NCBI GenBank assembly: GCA_047638975.1
Contig: JBLINB010000055.1
Location: forward strand, 1 to 10,221
Reading direction: 5' to 3'
DNA: 10,221 nt
Origin: JAPKEZ01 sp047638975
Lineage (GTDB): Bacteria > Planctomycetota > UBA1135
Of the stretch, positions 1-6,424 are shown piece after piece. How positions within the stretch are numbered: the stretch's first letter is position 1; each line of letters opens with the position of its first letter. The notes under the pieces were generated by a model that worked only from the letters and a program-made list of their open reading frames with translations, searched no databases and was not told the DNA's origin. Made by a program: the position numbers and the translations under genes.

Positions 1-68
1 GCTCAGTTGGCTAGAGCATCTCGTTTACACCGAGAGGGTCAGGGGTTCGAGTCCCTTATCGCCTACCA
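1..68 (+). tRNA. tRNA-Val (anticodon UAC), 5' end cut by the window edge
   Basis: Most of a tRNA cloverleaf is visible. The D stem is GCTC (1-4) with GAGC (14-17). The anticodon stem is TCTCG (19-23) with CGAGA (31-35), closing a 7-base loop whose central triplet is TAC at 26-28. That reads valine GUA and, by wobble, other GUN codons. A 5-base variable region (36-40) is followed by the T arm, stems 41-45 and 53-57 around the loop TTCGAGT. The 3' acceptor strand is ATCGCCT (58-64), then discriminator A65 and an encoded CCA at 66-68. About nine bases (the 5' acceptor strand and positions 8-9) lie before the window. The dsbD start codon is only 48 bases downstream, and I see no convincing hairpin-plus-T-run terminator between them. 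Confidence 0.95.
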
Positions 69-116
69 TCCTACCTTTAGCTATCTTTTGGCTACCCTGG
101 TCGTAATCACCTTTAT

Positions 117-2393
117 ATGAGTACATTGCTTCTTTTGGCGACCATGTTTGCGTCGCAGTTTGGTCTCCAAGACGCCGAGAAGGCGACCTTCGAGGCGCAT
201 TTCTTGAGCGATGTTGTTACTGCAGGTAGTGAGGCGACATTAGTCATAACTGCTGATATAGAAGATGGCTGGCACGTTTACGACCCACTACAAAACCCTG
301 AATTCGGTATTCCAATATCGGTTGCCCTCAAGGGGGAAAAGTTTAGCGCCATAGGTGATTTAGTTGCATCGCAAGAGGCGCATCGCGACGTCCTAAAAGC
401 GGGTGAAATCGAGCTGGTGTACCTATGGCAGTCCGGGAAGGCGCAATTCACTATGCCGGTAAAGGTTAGTGCCGATGCCGGCGAGCAAACTTTGATGGCA
501 GAAATAACCTATCAAATCTGCAACGATCAGCAGTGTTTGCCGGTTGAAACAGTAAGGGTCTTAGCCACAGTCGAGGTAAAACCAGGCTTAGAAGAGTTGT
601 TGCATGGCCAAGTGGCTGTTACTGCCGATTACAGCGGCGACTTCGCGCCGAACTCTGAGGTAGAGGTCACTTTCAACTTCGTAGTTAACGAAGACTGGCA
701 TATTTACGCCACGCAGCAAGACCCCGAGACCGGCGTCCCATTAACTTTACATGTGCAAGGTGCTGGGGTAGAAGTAAGCCAAGCGTTGTCGTCCGCAACT
801 GAGCCTACGCCACATGTTGAGCGCATAGGCGATATGCAACTGAAGTATTTATGGATGCAAGGCGAGTTTAGTTATACGGCTAAAATTAAGTTTGGTGAAA
901 TAGTGCCTGATGATTTTGCATTAGCGTTGTCGTGGCAAACATGTAACGCGTCTTCGTGTCTACCCGAAGAAACGATGGTGTTCAGCGGGCAACTTGCTGC
1001 GAACCCTGCAACGATGAATAGTAATGACGGCGGCGGTGGGCTGCCTACCGATTTCTGGCCCTTCATCTTTGCGGCAATCGCTGCTGGTTTCGCTACTTTG
1101 TTAACGCCATGTGTGTTCCCGATGTTGCCAGTTACGATTTCGTATTTCACTAAACGTGCCGAGGCTGGTAAAGGCACACCTCTAGGTAACGCTAGCGCAT
1201 ATGCTGGCGGTATTATTTTCACTTTCGCCGGTATCGGGGTAGGAGCAGCTTTGGCTTTAGGCCCTGGCGGCGCCAACATGATTGGCTCCAATCCATGGGT
1301 TAACTTAGCAATTGGCCTGTTATTCCTGGTTCTGGGTATTTCACTACTTGGCTTTTTCGAAATACAGCCACCAAAGTTTTTAGCTGATTTCGCATCTAAA
1401 AAGCAATCAGACGGCGTCAAGAAAGGTGGATATCTTCCGGTAATGTTAATGGCGATTGCGTTTAGTATTACAGCATTCACTTGCACTGTAGGTTTTGTCG
1501 GTGCGATTTTTGTGTTAGGTCTGCAAATGGGCTTGCCATATCTAATCGGCGGCATGTTTGTTTATGGTTTAACCTTTGCCTTGCCTTTCTTCTTCTTGGC
1601 ATTGTTCCCGTCACGCTTGCAGTCGATGCCGAATGCTGGTGGCTGGATGAATACGGTAAAGATTTGCGCCGGTTTTATTGAATTGGTTGCCGCTGTTAAA
1701 TTCTTTTCAAATAGTGATTTGTTTTGGGATTGGCAGATACTCACTTGGCCAGTCGCGTTGGCCATCGCCGGAATAATAACTTTGGCATGGGCACTCTACA
1801 TGCTCGGGTTCTATAAGCTGCCGTATGACTTTGAAAAGCCAAAGGCAACTCCAAGTCGTGGCTTGTTTGCCGGCTTGCTATTGGTTTTAGTTGTAAGCAT
1901 GTTTCAAGGCGCCAGCAACCGTGATCATCAATACCCTGGTGCGGTACTAGCCTTTTTGCCACCTAAAGATTACGGGTTAAATATCGTTGACGAGCATGGG
2001 CATAAAATCGGCGCTGCAGATTTGTCGTGGGTCGAAGACTACGAAGAGGCTTTCGCCATGGCTAAAGAGTCCGAAACACCACTCTTCATCGACTTTACCG
2101 GTGTTACCTGCGTGAACTGTCGCCGCATGGAATACGAAATATTCCCACATACCGAGGTTAAGCCGCTACTCGAGCAGTTTACCCGCGGCGAGTTATGGGT
2201 GGATAAGCCACCGCATGGCCCGTTCAACACCGCTTTGCAAATCGAACGTTTCAGTCAAATTGCGCAGCCGTTCTACGCCATTATCGATCCACGCGACGAC
2301 GCAACCTTAATCACTTTCCCAGGATATGATCCTGATCCGACTAAGTTTGCCGCATTCTTGCAAACCGGGCTTGACGCCTACAATAGCAAGTAA
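117..2393 (+). CDS. dsbD: Thiol:disulfide interchange protein DsbD with duplicated N-terminal alpha domain
   Basis: This inner-membrane reductase carries electrons from cytoplasmic thioredoxin to periplasmic thiol proteins, such as disulfide isomerases and cytochrome c maturation factors. The 758-residue product has three parts. Residues 20-290 hold two copies of the DsbD alpha (DsbC-type) fold, each with a W-H-x-Y motif (52-55 and 194-197) and a paired cysteine motif (C135/C140 and C276/C281). Residues 312-600 form the multi-span CcdA-like core, with membrane cysteines C332 in TPCVFPM and C456 in FTCTVGF. Residues 635-758 form a thioredoxin-like gamma domain with active site C665-V-N-C668 and a likely cis-proline at P718. 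E. coli DsbD is about 565 residues; the extra alpha domain and longer loops explain the difference. An in-frame TAG at 78-80, with no ATG, GTG or TTG after it, fixes the start at 117. The hydrophobic N-terminus lacks the usual basic residues of a signal peptide, and no Shine-Dalgarno is visible. Confidence 0.95.
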   Translation: MSTLLLLATMFASQFGLQDAEKATFEAHFLSDVVTAGSEATLVITADIEDGWHVYDPLQNPEFGIPISVALKGEKFSAIGDLVASQEAHRDVLKAGEIELVYLWQSGKAQFTMPVKVSADAGEQTLMAEITYQICNDQQCLPVETVRVLATVEVKPGLEELLHGQVAVTADYSGDFAPNSEVEVTFNFVVNEDWHIYATQQDPETGVPLTLHVQGAGVEVSQALSSATEPTPHVERIGDMQLKYLWMQGEFSYTAKIKFGEIVPDDFALALSWQTCNASSCLPEETMVFSGQLAANPATMNSNDGGGGLPTDFWPFIFAAIAAGFATLLTPCVFPMLPVTISYFTKRAEAGKGTPLGNASAYAGGIIFTFAGIGVGAALALGPGGANMIGSNPWVNLAIGLLFLVLGISLLGFFEIQPPKFLADFASKKQSDGVKKGGYLPVMLMAIAFSITAFTCTVGFVGAIFVLGLQMGLPYLIGGMFVYGLTFALPFFFLALFPSRLQSMPNAGGWMNTVKICAGFIELVAAVKFFSNSDLFWDWQILTWPVALAIAGIITLAWALYMLGFYKLPYDFEKPKATPSRGLFAGLLLVLVVSMFQGASNRDHQYPGAVLAFLPPKDYGLNIVDEHGHKIGAADLSWVEDYEEAFAMAKESETPLFIDFTGVTCVNCRRMEYEIFPHTEVKPLLEQFTRGELWVDKPPHGPFNTALQIERFSQIAQPFYAIIDPRDDATLITFPGYDPDPTKFAAFLQTGLDAYNSK

Positions 2394-3124
2394 TGCAGGT
2401 CTTGATAGGCGATGGTTGCGGTAATCGTTTTGCCTTGGTCGAGGCCGCGGCTATTACTGCCGCAGAAACATCTCCGGGCTTGATTCTGCATCAGTGCCGA
2501 GATCTAGACATCGATGGCCTGCTAGTCTTAGACGGCTTCAAACTAGCTATCTACAACGCTGACGGCAGCGATGGCGGGGCATGCTACAACGGCTTGCGCA
2601 TGGCGGCGGTTGCTAGCGGGCTAGACAGCGGCAGTTTCGAGATGGCCGGCTTGCATATTAAGTGGCATAAGGTGGATGACGATATCGAATTGAACCTGCC
2701 ACTAAGCGTCTCTGAGATTGAATGCGCGTCGCTACTTATTGAGGGCGTCCAAATCACTACGGTGGCGCTTTCTAACCCGCATGCGATAGTCAAAAATTAT
2801 GCGGGCTATGAGCAAGAATTCGCCGAAAAGCTTCAGGCCGACACCGAGCATTTTCCAGAATCGGTAAACGTCGAATGCGTGAAACACCCTTATCCAAACG
2901 GCCAAATTGAGGCGCGAATCTTCGAACGTGGGGTTGGCGAAACTTTAGCCTGCGGAACCGGCGCGGTCGCCCTTGCTGTCGATGCTTATAACGACGGATT
3001 TGATGGCGAAATAACGGTGAAAACATGGGGTGGAAGCCTGTTTTTAAACAAAACAAGTGATGGCAAAATTAGCCTGCGTGGAGCGGCTAGATTGACCGGA
3101 AATATAGACTTAGATTTAGCTTAA
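2393..3124 (+). CDS. dapF: Diaminopimelate epimerase, short and somewhat divergent
   Basis: DapF interconverts LL- and meso-diaminopimelate by a cofactor-free two-cysteine mechanism in the cytoplasm, supplying lysine and peptidoglycan crosslinks. Both catalytic cysteines are present: C64 in the block DGSDGGACYNGLR and C187 in ERGVGETLACGTG (178-190). Other family signatures are G-C-G-N11, N128-P-H and V-N-V-E. Three positions differ from the consensus I know: the N-terminal HGxGNDF is GDGCGNRF here, CGNG is CYNG, and GNPH is SNPH. At 243 residues the protein is about 30 shorter than usual (about 274), and the spacing between the catalytic cysteines is about 20 residues shorter. The start codon overlaps the dsbD stop as TAATG, which implies translational coupling. 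The intact ERGxGETLACGTG block favours DapF over other members of the superfamily. Confidence 0.9.
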   Translation: MQVLIGDGCGNRFALVEAAAITAAETSPGLILHQCRDLDIDGLLVLDGFKLAIYNADGSDGGACYNGLRMAAVASGLDSGSFEMAGLHIKWHKVDDDIELNLPLSVSEIECASLLIEGVQITTVALSNPHAIVKNYAGYEQEFAEKLQADTEHFPESVNVECVKHPYPNGQIEARIFERGVGETLACGTGAVALAVDAYNDGFDGEITVKTWGGSLFLNKTSDGKISLRGAARLTGNIDLDLA

Positions 3125-3193
3125 AAGCGTGTATTTTAGGGGGGCGCTATGTCAAAATATGGCGTACTTTTTGGGGCATAATCCCATCGTCAT
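3125..3193 (+). promoter_or_regulatory. 69-base gap before gyrA with a possible weak -10 and two similar G-rich halves
   Basis: This is the longest gap in the window. A CATAAT (3177-3182) could be a -10 box for gyrA, but no good -35 lies 16-18 bases upstream. Two stretches resemble each other loosely: one begins GTATTTTAGGGG at 3131 and the other GTACTTTTTGGGG at 3164, and both lead to a CATATG-like or AATATG sequence. A 4-bp stem TGGG/CCCA (3172-3175 with 3183-3186) is possible next to the gyrA start. None of this amounts to a clear promoter, and gyrA may simply be read through from dsbD-dapF. Confidence 0.25.
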
Positions 3194-5671
3194 ATGAGCG
3201 ACTCTTTACCTACTAACATCTCCCACATTCCTGACACGCTAATCGAAAAAGAGATGCGTGACTCGTTTTTGACATATGCACTGTCCGTTATTCACGACCG
3301 TGCTTTGCCAGACGTCCGCGATGGTCTTAAGCCCTCTCAACGAAGAATCTTGGTGGCGATGAATGACCTTAATTTGCGTCACAATGCTAAGTATCGTAAG
3401 TGTGCAAAGATCGCTGGTGATACTTCGGGTAACTATCACCCACACGGTGAATCGGTTATCTATCCGACGTTGGTGCGTATGGCACAGCCGTTTCGTTTGC
3501 GTCACTGTTTGATTGATGGCCAGGGTAACTTTGGTTCTATCGATGGCGACCCACCAGCTGCGATGCGTTACACCGAGGCGCGCATGGGAGGGCCGGCTGA
3601 AGAGATGCTGGTCGACCTCGACAAAGAGACGACAGACAAGCGCACTAACTACGACGAGACGCGTACCGAGCCAGTGGTGCTACCCGGTAAGTTCCCTAAC
3701 CTGTTGGTGAATGGTTCTGAGGGTATTGCTGTGGGTATGTCGACAGCGCTTCCGCCGCACAACTTGCAAGAAGTGATCAATGCCATTCGCATGGTGCTTG
3801 ATAACCCGAAATGCACGGTTAAAGATTTACTCACCGTAATGACCGGCCCTGACTTTCCTACAGGCGGCATCATCTGTGGACGCGCTGGCATTGCTGAGGC
3901 CTTTAAGACAGGGCGTGGCAAGATTACTTTGCGTGGCCGTATTCATCATGAAGCGGCTGAGGGCAAGGGACGCAACAAGATTGTATTTACTGAAATACCA
4001 TACGAGCGCGAGAAGACAGCGATCATTGAAAAGATTGCCGACGAGGTCAAGAGCGAGCGCATCGAAGGTATCTTTGATATCCGCGATGAGTCCGACCGTG
4101 ATGGTATGCGCGTGGTTATTGAACTCAAGAAAGATGGCGATCCGATCGTTATCGAAAACTTGTTGTATAAGTACACACCGCTGCAGACGACTTACGCGAT
4201 TCGTAACACGGCGCTAATCGATGGACAGCCGCGCACGCTTACTCTTAAGGAGTTAGTCGAGGCTTACCGCGATCACCGTTTTGAGGTTATTCGCCGTCGT
4301 ACGCGTTTCTTATTAAATAAGGCGCAATCTCGTTTGCACATTCTCGAAGGACTGATGATTGCGATTAGAGCAATCGACGAAGTTGTCGAGATCATCAAGG
4401 CTTCTGCCAACACTGGCGAAGCGCGTGAAAAACTCGAAGCAGCCTTTGAGCTAACTCCGATCCAGTCGCAAGCAATTGTCGATATGCGTTTAGGTCGCTT
4501 GACGGGTCTTGAAGTCGTTAGGCTACAAAAAGAGATTGATGCCTTAGTCATCGAGATTGCTTGGCTGCAGCGTTTGCTCGCCGAAGACGAATTGGTCTTC
4601 GATATCATTCGTGAAGATTTAACCGAGCTCGAAGGCAAGTACGCCGACCCGCGCCGCACCAGCATTGGTGAGGGCATCCAAGATTTCTTGACAGAAGATT
4701 TGATCACCGAAGAAACCATGGTGGTGACCATCAGCTCATCAGGTTACGTCAAGCGTACTGCAGCTGACACTTACCGCGCACAAGCACGTGGCGGACGTGG
4801 TATTACCGGCGGCAAGTCTAAAGATGGCGATGTGCTGTCACATCTATTCGTCTGCTCTACGCACGACTACTTGTTGGTCTTCACCGATCGCGGGCGTTTG
4901 TTCTGGCTCAAGGTTTACCGTTTACCGCAACAAGACCGCACGGCTAAAGGGCGTTCCATCCGCAACCTCATTGAAGGTATCGAGGCTGACGAAGAGATCC
5001 GCTCTGTTATCGCCACGCGTAATTTTGATGAAGGTAAATACCTATTGTTCGCCACTGAACAAGGCAAAGTTAAGAAAACCGAGTTGTCGGCTTACTCGCG
5101 TCCGCGTAATAGCGGCCTGATTGCGACTAAGCTCAATGACGACGATCGTTTGATTGGCACGCGTCTAGTTAACGAAGGCGATCATGTGATGATTGTTACT
5201 GCCGGCGGTCAAGTAGTGCGCTTTAACGAAAGTGATGCGCGACCGATGGGGCGTAATGCTGCTGGTGTTAAAGGTGCCAAACTGAAAGACGGCGATAAGG
5301 TTGTTGATTTGGTGACAGGCAGCGAAGACGAGTACTTGCTCATCGCTTGCGAAAATGGTTACGGTAAACGTACCCGCATTGGCGAGTTCCGTCTAACTAA
5401 GCGTGGTTCGCAAGGTGTTGTCGGTATTCGTACTAATGAGCGTAATGGCCCCGTTGTAAATGCGCGTAATGCTAGCCGCTGTGCTGATGTGCTATTCTCG
5501 ACGACTAGCGGCATGTTAGTACGTACTAAAGTCGAAGACATTTCGATCCAGGGCCGCGCCACTCAAGGGGTGCGCTTAGTGAATCTTAAAGATGACGACA
5601 AGTTAATCGCTTTGGCCGCCATCCCTCACGAACAAGAGACCGATGCGGATGAAACTTCTGCGACCGAGTAA
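3194..5671 (+). CDS. gyrA: DNA gyrase subunit A
   Basis: This is the DNA cleavage and religation subunit of gyrase (type IIA topoisomerase), which partners GyrB to introduce negative supercoils. The 825-residue protein has the breakage-reunion domain first: the RALPDVRDGLKPSQRRIL block, then HPHGES, then catalytic Y126 in AAMRYTEARM. The tower and coiled-coil region follow, and a C-terminal beta-pinwheel starts near residue 507. A GyrA-box-like QARGGRG at 530-536 (canonical QRRGGKG) argues for gyrase rather than ParC of topoisomerase IV. The last dozen residues are acidic. At the quinolone-binding helix, S87 matches E. coli Ser83, but P91 sits where E. coli has Asp87. A TAA at 3179-3181, with no ATG, GTG or TTG between it and 3194, fixes the start, and no Shine-Dalgarno lies in that interval. 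There is no gyrB or parE in the window. Confidence 0.96.
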   Translation: MSDSLPTNISHIPDTLIEKEMRDSFLTYALSVIHDRALPDVRDGLKPSQRRILVAMNDLNLRHNAKYRKCAKIAGDTSGNYHPHGESVIYPTLVRMAQPFRLRHCLIDGQGNFGSIDGDPPAAMRYTEARMGGPAEEMLVDLDKETTDKRTNYDETRTEPVVLPGKFPNLLVNGSEGIAVGMSTALPPHNLQEVINAIRMVLDNPKCTVKDLLTVMTGPDFPTGGIICGRAGIAEAFKTGRGKITLRGRIHHEAAEGKGRNKIVFTEIPYEREKTAIIEKIADEVKSERIEGIFDIRDESDRDGMRVVIELKKDGDPIVIENLLYKYTPLQTTYAIRNTALIDGQPRTLTLKELVEAYRDHRFEVIRRRTRFLLNKAQSRLHILEGLMIAIRAIDEVVEIIKASANTGEAREKLEAAFELTPIQSQAIVDMRLGRLTGLEVVRLQKEIDALVIEIAWLQRLLAEDELVFDIIREDLTELEGKYADPRRTSIGEGIQDFLTEDLITEETMVVTISSSGYVKRTAADTYRAQARGGRGITGGKSKDGDVLSHLFVCSTHDYLLVFTDRGRLFWLKVYRLPQQDRTAKGRSIRNLIEGIEADEEIRSVIATRNFDEGKYLLFATEQGKVKKTELSAYSRPRNSGLIATKLNDDDRLIGTRLVNEGDHVMIVTAGGQVVRFNESDARPMGRNAAGVKGAKLKDGDKVVDLVTGSEDEYLLIACENGYGKRTRIGEFRLTKRGSQGVVGIRTNERNGPVVNARNASRCADVLFSTTSGMLVRTKVEDISIQGRATQGVRLVNLKDDDKLIALAAIPHEQETDADETSATE

Positions 5672-5675
5672 ATCT

Positions 5676-6152
5676 ATGTTAAAAAGAATAACCGATGAAA
5701 TTAAGCAGGCAATGCGCGATAAAGCTAAATTGCGTTTGCAAACTTTGCGCTCTCTAGTCAACGATTTCAAAAATGCTGGCATCGACAAGCGTGCTAAAGA
5801 ATCTCTTAGCCAAGAAGTGAATTCGCCAGCAGAGCTCCTCAGCGAAGAAGAGATGTTGAAGATTATTCAATCGGCAGCCAAGAGCCGTCGCGAATCTTTC
5901 GAGCAATACGTTGATGGCGGGCGCCAAGATTTAGCCGACATCGAGCAGAGTGAATTCGACATATTGTCTGAATTTTTACCGAAGCAGCTTGATGATGCTG
6001 AACTCGAAGCGATCGTTAAGGCCGCTATCGCAGAAACGGGTGCCTCATCAATGGCTGACATGGGTGGCGTTATGAAAGTAGTTCAGGCACAACTGGGTGG
6101 CCGCGCTGACGGCAAGCGCGTGTCGGCAGTAGTACGTAACATATTAGGCTAA
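5676..6152 (+). CDS. GatB/YqeY-domain protein
   Basis: This is a 158-residue cytoplasmic YqeY-family protein, similar to the C-terminal tail domain of the GatB amidotransferase subunit. The family is thought to bind tRNA or affect amidotransferase function, but the role of stand-alone YqeY is not firmly known. The family pattern is visible: an N-terminal helix rich in basic residues with LRSLVNDFKNA, the central SRRESFEQYVDGGRQDLA, then SEFLPKQL, and a C-terminal ADMGGVMKVVQ followed by ADGKRVSAVV. I chose the ATG at 5676, four bases after the gyrA stop, because its product begins in the usual family way (MLKRITDEIKQAM). An in-frame ATG at 5643 inside gyrA would add 11 unrelated residues. The only Shine-Dalgarno-like bases are a weak CGAG. 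Translation is probably coupled to gyrA. Confidence 0.92.
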   Translation: MLKRITDEIKQAMRDKAKLRLQTLRSLVNDFKNAGIDKRAKESLSQEVNSPAELLSEEEMLKIIQSAAKSRRESFEQYVDGGRQDLADIEQSEFDILSEFLPKQLDDAELEAIVKAAIAETGASSMADMGGVMKVVQAQLGGRADGKRVSAVVRNILG

Positions 6153-6424
6153 TGACTAAGAACACACCACAGAAGGCGAAGCCGTCCATGCTAAAGTGGG
6201 TGATGGCTGGCGTAGGCTATTTAAGCTTAATTACTTTTATGGCGTATGCGTCGATCAACAAAGCCATTGACGAAACGCAGAAAATGGGCGAGTACCAGAT
6301 TCAACAAACCCTGATTTACCAGGGTGAGGAGAAAGCTCAAGAGTTACGCGCGTGGCGCAACAAGCGTATGGGTGTTGAAGAATCTCTTATAGATAGCGAA
6401 GCCACAGATACCCCGAAGCAATAA
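6152..6424 (+). CDS. Small single-span membrane protein of unknown function
   Basis: I do not recognise this 90-residue protein. It begins with a short basic segment (lysines at 3, 8, 10 and 15), followed by one hydrophobic span at about 16-35 that includes GVGYLSLITF. A charged, probably helical tail follows (36-75, rich in E, Q, K and R), and the end is acidic. The basic residues before the span predict an N-in, C-out orientation. Its ATG overlaps the stop of the YqeY-domain gene as TAATG, and two stop codons in tandem end it (6422-6427). The last 38 bases run antisense to the end of the permease gene. Coupling to the upstream gene and a coherent membrane topology support a real gene, but I cannot infer a function. 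Confidence 0.7.
   Translation: MTKNTPQKAKPSMLKWVMAGVGYLSLITFMAYASINKAIDETQKMGEYQIQQTLIYQGEEKAQELRAWRNKRMGVEESLIDSEATDTPKQ

Noticed and set aside
69..116. A terminator hairpin between tRNA-Val and dsbD (TAGC 78-81 with GCTA 91-94)
   Set aside because: Only four base pairs, no extension and no T-run after it.
1..116. Integration site for a genomic island at the tRNA 3' end
   Set aside because: No integrase, no repeat of the tRNA 3' end elsewhere in the window that I can see, and housekeeping genes follow directly.
872..1555. A 227-codon open frame on the minus strand inside dsbD
   Set aside because: It lies wholly antisense to the well-supported DsbD membrane core, has no recognisable domain, and is rich in Pro, Ala and Lys, as expected for the complement of a membrane-protein gene.
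3172..3186. A TGGG/CCCA hairpin ahead of gyrA as a terminator or riboswitch part
   Set aside because: A 4-bp stem with no T-run and no other conserved structure; chance is likely.
4273..4731. A 152-codon minus-strand frame inside gyrA
   Set aside because: It is antisense to the conserved GyrA coiled-coil and tower region, has serine- and isoleucine-heavy composition, and shows no family motif.
5643..5675. An earlier start for the YqeY-domain protein inside gyrA
   Set aside because: The added residues do not fit the family's usual N-terminus, and the ATG at 5676 begins the standard helix.
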